Source: Acinetobacter genomosp. 15BJ
GTDB taxonomy: Bacteria; Pseudomonadota; Gammaproteobacteria; Pseudomonadales; Moraxellaceae
Assembly (NCBI RefSeq): GCF_000400715.1
Contig: NZ_KE007347.1
Span: 62,001-126,000, forward strand
Direction of reading: 5' to 3'
DNA: 64,000 nucleotides
Shown here: piece after piece, positions 44,807 to 53,847 of the stretch
Layout: each line of letters begins with the position of its first letter
Position numbering within the stretch: position 1 is the stretch's first letter
Notes under the pieces: generated by a model
The model's database searches: none
What the model saw: only the letters and a program-made list of their open reading frames with translations
Told to the model about the DNA's origin: nothing
Position numbers and translations under genes: made by a program

Positions 44807-45226
44807 ATGAAAGGACAATGTGTTTGTGGTGAAACCACATTTGAAGTTGAATTAAGTAATCATGATGTACATGCCTGTCACTGTTCGATTTGTCGTCGGC
44901 AGACCAGTGGTGTGATTATGACGATTGATGTGAAACAGGGCAGCTTAAAATTTTTAAAACAAGAGCACCTTTCTGTTTATAACTCATCGGCTTGGGGTGA
45001 GCGGGGCTTCTGTAATGCCTGTGGCACCAATTTATTTTGGCGGACTAAAGATCAGAATTATTGCAATATCAATGCATTTGCATTGAATGAGTCACCACAA
45101 GATTTAAATCTCGATCTGGAGATTTATATTGATTGTAAACCTGAGTTCTATGCTTTTCAAAATTCGACCAAGAAGATGACTGAAGCTGAGGTCATTGCAC
45201 TTTTTAGTGGTGAATCTGCGGAATAG
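44807..45226 (+). CDS. GFA-family zinc protein (glutathione-dependent formaldehyde-activating-like)
   Basis: A 139-residue zinc-binding beta protein. Cysteine pattern: GQCVCGETTFEV, then HACHCSICRRQTSG, then GFCNACGTNLFWR, the complete set that binds two zinc ions in this family. The name derives from Gfa, but most members have no proven activity, so a formaldehyde role should not be assumed. Monocistronic, running towards the aspartate aminotransferase with a terminator between. Confidence 0.85.
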   Translation: MKGQCVCGETTFEVELSNHDVHACHCSICRRQTSGVIMTIDVKQGSLKFLKQEHLSVYNSSAWGERGFCNACGTNLFWRTKDQNYCNINAFALNESPQDLNLDLEIYIDCKPEFYAFQNSTKKMTEAEVIALFSGESAE

Positions 45227-45276
45227 TGCAGCTTGTAGGAAATTCTAATTGCATTGTAGATCTTAATTTAAGAGAT

Positions 45277-45312
45277 AAAAAAAGAAGCTCCGTTGAGAAG
45301 CTTCTTTTTTAT
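45277..45312. terminator. Bidirectional terminator, GFA gene / aminotransferase
   Basis: AAAAAAGAAGCT / AAGCTTCTTTTTT stem between converging genes, one mismatch near the loop. Confidence 0.75.
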
Positions 45313-45322
45313 TGCGGGAAAA

Positions 45323-46558
45323 TTATTTCGCAGCTTTTTCTGCTGCAATCGATGCAATTGCGGCATCAACGCCTTCAATTGAATCAGCTGCTTTTTTAAT
45401 ACGTGCTAAAGCATCAACTAAAACTTCGTCAGCAGTTGCATAAGAGATACGCATAAAGCCACCTAAACCGAATGCATCACCAGGAACAACAGCAACACCT
45501 GTTTCTTCAAGTAACCATTCAGAGAATTCTGTGCAAGATTTTAAGCCTTTGGCACGAATCAATGGACGGATGTTTGCATAGGCATAGAAAGCACCATCAG
45601 CAGGAAGACAAGAAATCCCTTTGATATCATTCAAGCCACTCACAACGAGGTCATGACGACGTTTAAAGGCTTCAATCATTGGCTCAAGTACATCTTGTGG
45701 GCCATTCAATGCTGCTTCAGCTGCAACTTGCGAAATCGAAGTTGGGTTTGAAGTCGATTGTGACTGGATCTTTTTCATCGCACCAATAATTTTTGCAGGA
45801 CCTGCTGCATAACCGATACGCCAGCCTGTCATTGCGTAGGCTTTAGATACGCCATTTAAAACAATGGTACGGTCATACAAGTCTGGTGCAACAGTCGCAA
45901 TATTGTAGAACTCATCTTCCCAACGAATTGGTTCATACATGTCATCAGAAGCAACAAATACTTGTGGGTGACGACGTAACACTTCTGCCAAAGCTTCTAA
46001 TTCAGCTTTGGTATAGATCATACCCGTTGGATTTGATGGGCTGTTTAATACCACTAAACGTGTATTTGGTGTGATCGCTGCTTCTAACTGTTCTGGTGTG
46101 ATTTTGAAGCGTTGTTCTTCACCGCATTTCACGATCACGGGTGTGCCTTCAGCAATAATCACCATATCTGGATAGCTTACCCAGAAAGGTGCAGGGATGA
46201 TCACTTCATCACCTTTGTTTAACAAAGCAAGTGCCAAGTTAAAGAAACTTTGCTTACCACCACAAGACACGAGAATCTGGTTGGCTTGATAATCTAAATT
46301 ATTATCGCGTTTGAATTTCGCAATAATTGCTTTTTTTAAGCTTGGAGTACCGTCTACAGCTGTATATTTTGTAAAGCCTTTATTAATCGCTTCAATTGCG
46401 GCATCTTTGATGTGTTGAGGGGTATCAAAGTCTGGTTCGCCTGCACCTAAACCAATCACGTTTTTACCAGCAGCTTTAAGCTCAGCGGCTTTATTGGTTA
46501 CTGCAAGTGTAGGGGACGGTTTGATGGCATTGACACGATCAGAGAGACGTACGTCCAC
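45323..46558 (-). CDS. Class I aminotransferase, probable aspartate aminotransferase
   Basis: PLP enzyme of 411 residues that most likely interconverts aspartate and oxaloacetate with glutamate/2-oxoglutarate. PLP-lysine K239 is in LNGVSKAYAMTGWRIGYAAGP. The substrate-binding NSPSNPTG (with Asn) and the C-terminal Arg segment (GFMRISYA) are present. It belongs to the Bacillus/Thermus-like I-gamma branch rather than E. coli AspC. It starts at GTG 46558; AAGGA eight bases upstream supports this. Substrate breadth is uncertain. Confidence 0.9.
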   Translation of the reverse strand: MDVRLSDRVNAIKPSPTLAVTNKAAELKAAGKNVIGLGAGEPDFDTPQHIKDAAIEAINKGFTKYTAVDGTPSLKKAIIAKFKRDNNLDYQANQILVSCGGKQSFFNLALALLNKGDEVIIPAPFWVSYPDMVIIAEGTPVIVKCGEEQRFKITPEQLEAAITPNTRLVVLNSPSNPTGMIYTKAELEALAEVLRRHPQVFVASDDMYEPIRWEDEFYNIATVAPDLYDRTIVLNGVSKAYAMTGWRIGYAAGPAKIIGAMKKIQSQSTSNPTSISQVAAEAALNGPQDVLEPMIEAFKRRHDLVVSGLNDIKGISCLPADGAFYAYANIRPLIRAKGLKSCTEFSEWLLEETGVAVVPGDAFGLGGFMRISYATADEVLVDALARIKKAADSIEGVDAAIASIAAEKAAK

Positions 46559-46709
46559 GGCATTATTCCTTCTTATGGGATTAAAAAATAAAAAGCAGGT
46601 TATCTTAGCCTAAATCGACTTCTTTGTGGCTGAAACTTGCCAGAATCGCATAAAAAGTTACTAAATTTTAAGCATTAGAATCATTGTGTTTTTTTTACAT
46701 ATTTTATTT

Positions 46710-46738
46710 TTATCAAAAGCGCAAAAATCTATTACAAT
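46710..46738 (+). promoter_or_regulatory. Sigma-70 promoter for the 59-residue gene
   Basis: TTATCA (46710-46715), 17-bp spacer, TACAAT (46733-46738), 35 bp before the start codon. Confidence 0.5.
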
Positions 46739-46773
46739 GTGCGGCTAGAAATCTAGATTTCGAGAGAATTCCA

Positions 46774-46953
46774 ATGAGTACCCAACAACCTAAAGCCAAA
46801 AAAGCTTTGGTGAAATTGCCTTTCCCGATGCCATCTGCTCAGGATGATGCTGAGGATGCAACGCATAATCAGGTTCGTCCAAAACCTGAACAATATGCTG
46901 ATCGCACTTGGATGCCACCACGCGGTACACGTCGTTCGATGGGTAAGCGTTAA
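46774..46953 (+). CDS. Small basic protein of 59 residues, unknown function
   Basis: Starts MSTQQPKAKKALVKLPFPM at ATG 46774 and ends in a strongly basic tail (PPRGTRRSMGKR). Basic ends flank an acidic middle (SAQDDAEDATHNQ). It has no cysteine, signal or membrane segment and is likely disordered or nucleic-acid binding. A well-formed promoter and its own terminator support a real, separately expressed gene. I recognise no family. The longer frame from 46684 reads through the promoter and is rejected. Confidence 0.65.
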   Translation: MSTQQPKAKKALVKLPFPMPSAQDDAEDATHNQVRPKPEQYADRTWMPPRGTRRSMGKR

Positions 46954-46954
46954 T

Positions 46955-46986
46955 AAAAAAGCCAATCATCTTGATTGGCTTTTTTA
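46955..46986. terminator. Bidirectional terminator after the 59-residue gene
   Basis: AAAAAAGCCAATCA / TGATTGGCTTTTTT with loop TCT, 14-bp perfect stem, lying between converging genes. Confidence 0.88.
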
Positions 46987-46989
46987 TTG

Positions 46990-47784
46990 TTAATGGCGGT
47001 TGAGAGGATGTTGTATTTTTAGTTCACCGCGCCAAAGTTTGAGAAAATCGTACTCATCAATATCATACAGTTCCATCAAGGCAATAATCACACTCACAAA
47101 GGTCATGGCACCTTCAGCATTGTTATGGAAATTGAAAATTTTGCCATTGAGCTTGCCTAAAATGTCGTTGATTTCATGTTCACGACCGCGACCATAACGA
47201 TCACGTGGGTACAACTCTTCATTTAAAACAACCAAAGCAATGGCTTTTTCAGCTGCGGTTAACTGAGTCTGATCGAGTGCTTCCTCGAAAGACTCATAGC
47301 CATGATCGAAATAGAAAATGACCTTATCAGAAATAAAAGCATGTACCGCATCAGCAGTTAGGTCAGGAAATTGCGAAACGGCATCTTCTTCGATATAGGG
47401 ACGAAAAGATTCTGGAAAAATCACATTGGAGTGAATGCCTTTAAATAATGGGGCGATTTCAGATACTTTATAACCCGCAATACCACAGCCCAAGGCCGTT
47501 AAGAAGTATTTCATTTTAGGGTGGTGTTTTGCGTAGACTTTAAAGTCCTCGACATAATGCTCTATCTGAGCCAATGGCATTTGTTGTAAATGTTCGTTCA
47601 GTGTTGGAATTGCGAAGGTTTGCCCAGCCCAACCACGCCCAACACCTTTGACTGCCGCAAAGTGTTGTGCTGCGACACGGGCCGCACCGCTGTCATGTAT
47701 CCCTGCTAAATTACTACCAAAAACAAAGACCGTATCTTCTGGGAGTTCCGTTACGATTGTTTCATCGTGATATTGGTAAGCCAT
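46990..47784 (-). CDS. Macro-like / A1S_2505-type protein of unknown function
   Basis: A 264-residue soluble protein. Residues about 15-125 contain VFVFGSNLAGIHDSGAARVAA, AGQTFAIPTLNEHL, and YFLTALGCGIAGYKVSEIAPLF. This glycine-rich arrangement is shared with phage-associated proteins of the A1S_2505 type and recalls ADP-ribose-binding macro domains. The C-terminal half (VIFYFDHGYESFEEAL, then helices ending LKLWRGELKIQHPLNRH) is not recognised and may be a separate domain. Function is unknown; nucleotide or ADP-ribose binding is a hypothesis. There is no phage gene nearby. It converges with the 59-residue gene. Confidence 0.7.
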   Translation of the reverse strand: MAYQYHDETIVTELPEDTVFVFGSNLAGIHDSGAARVAAQHFAAVKGVGRGWAGQTFAIPTLNEHLQQMPLAQIEHYVEDFKVYAKHHPKMKYFLTALGCGIAGYKVSEIAPLFKGIHSNVIFPESFRPYIEEDAVSQFPDLTADAVHAFISDKVIFYFDHGYESFEEALDQTQLTAAEKAIALVVLNEELYPRDRYGRGREHEINDILGKLNGKIFNFHNNAEGAMTFVSVIIALMELYDIDEYDFLKLWRGELKIQHPLNRH

Positions 47785-48219
47785 ATTCTTATCATTGAAA
47801 TCGAGTATAAGTCCATGTTGCAGTTGATTGCGTAGCGGGTCAAGTCTTGCTTGAGATTAATTTATTCAAGACATGTTTCTGAGTGAAGATATTCCAATGA
47901 CGATTAGATTCAAGTATTGCTAAGCACTAAAATATATATTATGGCTTTACTTAGCAGAGTCTTTGATACTGTGATGTGTTGTCTAGGAGTTATAGTTAAC
48001 AATTGATATCAAAACTAGATTGAAATTTAACCCCATTCTGTTAAGTTTTTTAGGTTTATAAGTATAAATTGCGAGCTTTTTTAAAGAGCAGGCCAATCTC
48101 TTGATTTGACTGTGTTGGAAATTGCATAACAATTCAAAAGTATCGTTAGACTTTAAAAAGCAGCCTGTTGCCCCCATTAGAAAGTAAAAATAGCCATCCA
48201 ATCAGTTGAGTATCTCTAT
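47785..48219. other. Intergenic region before uvrB
   Basis: 435 bp, AT-rich, holding the promoters of uvrB (plus) and the macro-like gene (minus). It contains an inverted repeat TGCTAAG / CTTAGCA with about 25 bases between arms (about 47917-47955). No credible gene, LexA box or RNA family was recognised. Confidence 0.35.
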
Positions 48220-50244
48220 ATGAGCGAAAACCAACCTTTTGAGTTAGTCACCAATTATCAACCTGCGGGAGATCAACCTCAGGCGATTGAAAAATTGGTC
48301 AGTGGTATCGATCAAGGTTTTCGTAATCAATTACTGCTTGGGGTAACAGGGTCAGGTAAAACCTATACCATGGCCAATGTCATTGCTCAGACGCAACGTC
48401 CAACGATTGTCATGGCACATAACAAGACCCTTGCGGCTCAGTTGTATGGTGAATTTAAGGCATTCTTCCCTAATAATGCGGTTGAGTATTTCGTCAGTTA
48501 TTACGATTACTATCAACCAGAAGCCTATGTGCCATCATCCGATACCTTTATCGAAAAAGACTCTGCCATTAATGATCACATTGACCAAATGCGTCTTTCG
48601 GCAACACGTGCGTTGTTAGAACGTCGTGATGCCATTATTGTCGCTTCGGTTTCTGCGATTTATGGTTTGGGTGATCCAAATGCCTATATGCAAATGCTAT
48701 TGCATATCGTACAAGGTGATCGTATTAGCCGCGATGAGATCATTCGTCGTCTAGTAGAGATGCAATATACCCGTAATGAACTGGAGTTCTTACGTGGTAC
48801 TTATCGTATCCGTGGAGAAATTATTGATATTTTCCCAGCAGAATCGGATAAAGATGCGATTCGGGTCGAATTATTTGACGATGAAGTCGATTCGATTCGC
48901 TGGTTTGATCCTTTGACTGGAAAATTGGTACGCAAAGTGCCGCGTGTGACCATTTATCCAAAGAGTCATTATGTGACTCCGAAAGATCATTTAACTCGTG
49001 CTATCGATACCATTAGAGATGAGTTGAAAGATCAGCTTAAATTCTTTAAAGAGCATGACAAGTTATTAGAAGCACAGCGGATCGAACAGCGTACGCGTTA
49101 TGACTTAGAGATGATGCAGCAATTGGGTTATACCAATGGTATTGAAAACTACTCTCGCCATCTTTCAGGTCGTACCGCAGGTGAGGCACCACCGACTTTA
49201 TTTGATTATATCCCTGAAGATGCCTTGCTGATTATTGATGAATCGCATGTGACTGTTCCTCAAATTGGAGCGATGTATAAAGGTGACCGTTCACGCAAAG
49301 AAAACTTGGTGAATTATGGTTTCCGCTTACCAAGTGCATTGGATAACCGCCCAATGAAATTTGAAGAGTGGGAGCGGATTGTTCCAACGACAGTCTTTGT
49401 CAGTGCAACACCTGCGCATTATGAATTGGAAAAGTCAGAGCAAATTGTTGAGCAGGTGGTACGTCCAACAGGTTTGATTGATCCTGAAATTGAAGTACGT
49501 CCAGTATTAACTCAAGTAGATGATGTACTTTCTGAAATCAATATACGTAAGCAACTGAATGAACGTGTGCTTGTTACAACTTTGACTAAACGTATGGCTG
49601 AGGATTTAACGTCTTATCTTAAAGAATATGGCGTTAAAGTGGCTTATCTGCACTCGGATATTGATACTGTTGAGCGTGTCAAAATTATTCACGAACTACG
49701 TACTGGTGTGCATGATGTATTGGTCGGGATTAACTTGCTACGTGAAGGTCTAGATATGCCAGAAGTGTCTTTGGTTGCAATCTTAGATGCGGATAAAGAG
49801 GGTTTCTTGCGTTCAGAACGTTCATTGATTCAAACCATTGGTCGTGCGGCACGTAATGTCAAAGGTAAAGCGATTTTATATGCCGATCGTATTACTGATT
49901 CGATGCGTAAAGCGATGGATGAAACAGATCGCCGTCGTAATAAACAAATTGAATTTAATGAATTACATGGTATTACACCACGTAGTGCGGTGCGCCAAAC
50001 TATCAAGGAAATCGATACGGGTGAAGTGCTCAGTGATGATGAAATTGATGAAAAAGTGCTTGAGCAAGCGCAGGCGATCAGTGCAGATGAGCAGCATTTG
50101 TTGTCTGATCCAAAATTGTTTGCAAAGCATATCGGCAAACTGGAAAAGGAAATGTTAAAAGCCTCGAAAGAGTTACAGTTTGAACAAGCGGCGAGATTAC
50201 GCGATGAGATTGTCCGTCTCAAAGCGCATATGTTGCAGTCATAA
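48220..50244 (+). CDS. uvrB: Excinuclease ABC subunit B UvrB
   Basis: Damage-verification helicase of nucleotide excision repair, 674 residues. Walker A GVTGSGKT lies at residues 41-48, followed by the DNA-threading beta hairpin [12 protein letters not shown]. The DEAD-like box is [10 protein letters not shown] and the helicase motif [11 protein letters not shown]. The C-terminal UVR segment that binds UvrC is [23 protein letters not shown]. All parts are intact. No SOS box of the E. coli type was found upstream, consistent with the lack of LexA in Acinetobacter. Confidence 0.98.
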   Translation: MSENQPFELVTNYQPAGDQPQAIEKLVSGIDQGFRNQLLLGVTGSGKTYTMANVIAQTQRPTIVMAHNKTLAAQLYGEFKAFFPNNAVEYFVSYYDYYQPEAYVPSSDTFIEKDSAINDHIDQMRLSATRALLERRDAIIVASVSAIYGLGDPNAYMQMLLHIVQGDRISRDEIIRRLVEMQYTRNELEFLRGTYRIRGEIIDIFPAESDKDAIRVELFDDEVDSIRWFDPLTGKLVRKVPRVTIYPKSHYVTPKDHLTRAIDTIRDELKDQLKFFKEHDKLLEAQRIEQRTRYDLEMMQQLGYTNGIENYSRHLSGRTAGEAPPTLFDYIPEDALLIIDESHVTVPQIGAMYKGDRSRKENLVNYGFRLPSALDNRPMKFEEWERIVPTTVFVSATPAHYELEKSEQIVEQVVRPTGLIDPEIEVRPVLTQVDDVLSEINIRKQLNERVLVTTLTKRMAEDLTSYLKEYGVKVAYLHSDIDTVERVKIIHELRTGVHDVLVGINLLREGLDMPEVSLVAILDADKEGFLRSERSLIQTIGRAARNVKGKAILYADRITDSMRKAMDETDRRRNKQIEFNELHGITPRSAVRQTIKEIDTGEVLSDDEIDEKVLEQAQAISADEQHLLSDPKLFAKHIGKLEKEMLKASKELQFEQAARLRDEIVRLKAHMLQS

Positions 50245-50364
50245 TCAAACAGAGGAATCCTCAAAAGGGATACATATCGCAACAGTTTTTGTTCACAAAG
50301 TAAGCTATTTTAAATTGCTAACTATATGACTATTGATAACAAATTACTGTTTTGAGGATTTCTC

Positions 50365-50949
50365 ATGCCTTTTATTAAAAATTTCCCGAAAGCGAGTTGG
50401 CGCCTTGCAAAGATTGCGATTGGTGGGGCGGTCTTAACTGGGTTGGCTGTTGGAACCATTGCCTATGCACAAGCAAAACCGTTACCGACAGTAGATAAAG
50501 TTGAACTCGATAAGTATTTGGGCGTTTGGTACGAAGTCGCGCGAAAACCAATGTTTTTTGAGCGTAAGTGTGCTTATAACGTCACCGCGACTTATACCTT
50601 AAATGAAAATGGCAATATTGTTGTTGATAACAAGTGTTATGACAGTGAAGGCAACTTACAGCAAAGTTTAGGCGAGGCATTTGTTGCTAATGCGCCATTT
50701 AATACTAAATTGCGGGTAAGTTTCTTGCCAGAGGTCGTGCGTTGGGTGCCTGTGATCCGTGGTGATTACTGGATTTTAAAACTCGATGCTGATTATCAAA
50801 CGGTACTGGTTGGAGAACCGCGCCGTAAATATTTATGGGTACTTTCACGAATACCTAATCCTAAAAAAGAAATTATTCATGAGTATTTAAATTACGCTAA
50901 ATCATTAGGTTATGATATTAGTGATGTGATTTACCCTGAACATCATTAA
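50365..50949 (+). CDS. Lipocalin family protein (Blc-like) with N-terminal membrane anchor
   Basis: 194 residues. The lipocalin signature appears as LDKYLGVWYEVARKPMFFERKC near residues 48-68, followed by beta-strand alternation and the C-terminal WVLSRIPNPKKEIIHEYLNYAKSLGYD. Bacterial lipocalins bind fatty acids or lysophospholipids in the envelope. The N-terminus is a basic segment plus a hydrophobic helix (LAKIAIGGAVLTGLAVGTIAYAQA) with no lipobox Cys, so it is a signal peptide or anchor rather than a lipoprotein as in E. coli Blc. Two cysteines (KCAY and NKCYD) may pair. Confidence 0.85.
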   Translation: MPFIKNFPKASWRLAKIAIGGAVLTGLAVGTIAYAQAKPLPTVDKVELDKYLGVWYEVARKPMFFERKCAYNVTATYTLNENGNIVVDNKCYDSEGNLQQSLGEAFVANAPFNTKLRVSFLPEVVRWVPVIRGDYWILKLDADYQTVLVGEPRRKYLWVLSRIPNPKKEIIHEYLNYAKSLGYDISDVIYPEHH

Positions 50950-50972
50950 ATAAATACGATATACTGAATAAG

Positions 50973-50996
50973 AACCATGCTTGCATGGTTTTTTTA
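50973..50996 (+). terminator. Intrinsic terminator of the lipocalin gene
   Basis: AACCATGC-TT-GCATGGTT followed by TTTTTTAA. Confidence 0.8.
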
Positions 50997-51055
50997 ATTC
51001 CGAATAGTGGATAAATCACGTATTTTGAAAGATATCCTAAAATTAGAGGCCTAAA

Positions 51056-52000
51056 ATGTTTAAAGGAATTGCTTATTCAGTTTTGGCTTCAGTTACTTTT
51101 GGGGTTTTGTACTTTTATACTCAATTGCTTGGTGCCTTTGATAGTGAACAAACCTTTGGTTGGCGCATCATTGCGACCTTGCCCGTTTTAACGCTATTTA
51201 TGTGGTTCAGCGGTGATTTAAGTCATATCAAACAAATATTTAAAAGAATTCTTGCTCGGCCCTCATTATTACTACTTTTAATGATCACCTCGGTGCTGAC
51301 ATCTGCGCAGTTATGGTTGTTTTTATGGGCTCCTATGCATGGTCGTGGGCTACAAGTCTCATTGGGTTATTTCCTATTACCTCTGGTTTTGGTGTTGGCT
51401 GGAAGTATCCTATATGGTGAAAAGCTTTCAAAGTTGCAGTACGTTGCGGTATTACTCGCTGTATTTGGTGTCGGGCATGAGATATGGCGTTTAGGCAGTA
51501 TTGCTTGGGAAACTGTCTTTGTTGCTTTGGGCTACGCAGCTTATTTTATTCTTCGCAAAAAGATTCACACTGATAATTTAGGTGGGTTTTGGTGGGATCT
51601 TTTACTGATACTTCCAGTTGCGATTTTCTTTACACAAACAGGGGATACACCTTATCTCAAGTTCTTAGAATATCCAAGTTTGATCTTGGTGGTGATTGGG
51701 CTAGGTTTACTCAGTGCCATTGGTCTGGGTAGTTATATTCTTGCTAGCCGTTACTTGCCTTTGATTATTTTTGGTTTACTCGGGTATCTAGAACCTGTTT
51801 TATTGGCCTTGGTTTCTTTGTTGATAGGTGAAAAAATTGGTGCAGATGAGTGGTTAACCTATATCCCGATTTGGTTGGCTGTGTTAGTACTGGTGGTTGA
51901 AGGGGCAATGCATTTGTACCAACAGAGAAAGCGCAAGCAACATCTAGAATTGAACTTAAAACAGTATTCACAACGGGTGGATTTGGATGATAAAAGCTAG
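51056..52000 (+). CDS. rarD: RarD-like EamA-family transporter
   Basis: An inner-membrane permease of 314 residues with about ten helices in two EamA repeats. It resembles RarD: QLWLFLWAPMHGRGLQVSLGYFLLPLVLVLAGSILYGEKLSKLQ is close to that family's core, and the second repeat ends LGYLEPVLLALVSLLIGEKI. Substrate unknown; drug or metabolite export is inferred from the superfamily. The basic C-terminus (QQRKRKQHLE) lies in the cytoplasm. A monocistronic gene after the lipocalin terminator. Confidence 0.8.
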   Translation: MFKGIAYSVLASVTFGVLYFYTQLLGAFDSEQTFGWRIIATLPVLTLFMWFSGDLSHIKQIFKRILARPSLLLLLMITSVLTSAQLWLFLWAPMHGRGLQVSLGYFLLPLVLVLAGSILYGEKLSKLQYVAVLLAVFGVGHEIWRLGSIAWETVFVALGYAAYFILRKKIHTDNLGGFWWDLLLILPVAIFFTQTGDTPYLKFLEYPSLILVVIGLGLLSAIGLGSYILASRYLPLIIFGLLGYLEPVLLALVSLLIGEKIGADEWLTYIPIWLAVLVLVVEGAMHLYQQRKRKQHLELNLKQYSQRVDLDDKS

Positions 52001-52255
52001 AAGTGCTTGTCTATTCCGCTGAATTATCAATAAAACTGTTATGTAAGTGTACTAAGTTGCAGCTATTTTGATGATAAAAATGGATTTCTACCAAAATTCA
52101 CAAAAATAATTATAGGTATTTTATGAATTTATAGTCAATTAGGACAAAATCTTAGCTCGTTTAGCAGCTTTTGATTCAATCTTGATGATAATTCTATTAC
52201 AATTATGGCGTTTTAAAAATTCACGCCCAGTATATATAAATTAGAGGACGTATCA

Positions 52256-53713
52256 GTGAGCAAAGACACTATCATTGCCCTACACGCAGAACACCAAGGT
52301 CGTTGGAAAAACCGTGAAGAAATCGCGGAACGTATGATTACTTTAATTGGTCAATTGTACCGTGAGAAAAATATTGTTGTTTCTGTTTACGGCCGTTCTT
52401 TAATTAACCGTTCAGTTATTCAAATTTTAAAAACGCATCGCCGTACACGTATGCTTGATGTTGAACTTTCTGTTGTAAATACCTTCCCAATTTTGGAAGC
52501 GTTAATGAAAGTTGAGAACATTGGTTCAGCTGAAGTTGATATCGGTAAACTCGCTGTTGAATATAAGAACCAAGGTGGCGATGTTGATGCTTTCGTTGCT
52601 CAAGCGGTTGCTCCAATTCAAGGTAACGTGACTGCTGCCGCGCCTAAAGATGTTGTTCTTTATGGTTTTGGTCGTATCGGTCGTATCTTAGCGCGTTTAA
52701 TCATCAGCCAATCTGGTTTGGGGCGTGGTTTAAGCCTTAAAGCAATTGTTGTTCGTAAATCATCTGATGGTGACTTGGCGAAACGTGCTTCTTTATTACG
52801 TCGTGACTCTATTCACGGTACTTTTGACGGTACGATTTCTGTAGATGAAGAAAACGAAGCAATCATTGCAAATGGTCAGTTCATTAAAGTGATCTATGCA
52901 TCAAGCCCAAGCGAAGTGGATTACACTGCTTACGGTATTGAAAATGCACTTCTTATCGACAATACAGGTAAATGGCGTGATGCTGAAGGCCTGAGCCAAC
53001 ACTTGAAATGCGCAGGTGTTGCACGTGTCGTATTGACTGCACCAAGTAAAGGTGAGATGAAGAACGTTGTATTTGGTGTGAACAACTCTGACATCTTAGA
53101 TGAAGACAAAATCATCTCTGCTGCAAGCTGTACAACCAATGCAATTACACCTGTATTAAAAGTTTTAGATGACAAATACAAAGTATTGAATGGTCATGTT
53201 GAAACAGTTCACTCGTTCACAAACGACCAAAACTTAATTGATAACTATCATAAAGCTGATCGTCGTGGCCGTGCTGCAACATTGAACATGGTAATTACTG
53301 AAACTGGTGCTGCAAAAGCAGTTGCAAAAGCGTTACCAGGTCTTAAAGGTAAGTTGACAGGTAACTCTGTACGCGTACCAACACCAAACGTATCTCTTGC
53401 AATCTTGAACCTTAACTTAGAGAAAGAAGTTGATCGTGAAGAAGTGAACGAATACATTCGTCAAATCTCAATCAACTCAAGCTTACAAGGTCAAATTGGT
53501 TATACCAATTCAACTGAAGTTGTATCGAGTGACTTTATTGGTTCACGTACTGCTGGTGTATTTGATGCGCAAGCAACAATTGCTTCAGGTACGCGTTTAA
53601 CTGCTTATGTTTGGTACGATAACGAAGTGGGTTATAGCTGCCAAGTATTACGTATCGCTGAACAAATGTGTGGCGTAAGCTATACAAAAATCCCTGCTGA
53701 AACAAATGCATAA
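52256..53713 (+). CDS. gap: Long-form glyceraldehyde-3-phosphate dehydrogenase
   Basis: Interconverts glyceraldehyde-3-phosphate and 1,3-bisphosphoglycerate. 485 residues, about 150 more than usual. The N-terminal 125 residues (helical, MSKDTIIALHAEHQGRWKNRE) are an extension seen in pseudomonad-type enzymes. NAD binding begins at VVLYGFGRIGRILARL. Catalytic Cys is C292 in SAASCTTNAITPVLK. The family tail VWYDNEVGYSCQV is present. GTG 52256 with AGAGGA nine bases before is the start. Acinetobacter lacks a full Embden-Meyerhof route, so a gluconeogenic role is likely. Confidence 0.93.
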   Translation: MSKDTIIALHAEHQGRWKNREEIAERMITLIGQLYREKNIVVSVYGRSLINRSVIQILKTHRRTRMLDVELSVVNTFPILEALMKVENIGSAEVDIGKLAVEYKNQGGDVDAFVAQAVAPIQGNVTAAAPKDVVLYGFGRIGRILARLIISQSGLGRGLSLKAIVVRKSSDGDLAKRASLLRRDSIHGTFDGTISVDEENEAIIANGQFIKVIYASSPSEVDYTAYGIENALLIDNTGKWRDAEGLSQHLKCAGVARVVLTAPSKGEMKNVVFGVNNSDILDEDKIISAASCTTNAITPVLKVLDDKYKVLNGHVETVHSFTNDQNLIDNYHKADRRGRAATLNMVITETGAAKAVAKALPGLKGKLTGNSVRVPTPNVSLAILNLNLEKEVDREEVNEYIRQISINSSLQGQIGYTNSTEVVSSDFIGSRTAGVFDAQATIASGTRLTAYVWYDNEVGYSCQVLRIAEQMCGVSYTKIPAETNA

Positions 53714-53728
53714 TTTGTTCGCAGAGTG

Positions 53729-53761
53729 AAAAAAGCCCAGTTTATTAACTGGGCTTTTTTA
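53729..53761 (+). terminator. Intrinsic terminator of gap
   Basis: AAAAAAGCCCAGTT-N-AACTGGGCTTTTTT, about 14-bp stem with T run. Confidence 0.9.
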
Positions 53762-53847
53762 TTGACTGTACAGAATATATGCTGAATAAAACATAAAAAT
53801 CGATGAGAATGATGGAAAAGGGAAATAATTAATTAAGGAATCGTTCA

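Noticed and set aside
47983..48201. 72-residue minus-strand ORF upstream of uvrB
   Set aside because: AT-rich, no ribosome site, low-complexity Lys/Asn composition, and it covers the uvrB promoter region.
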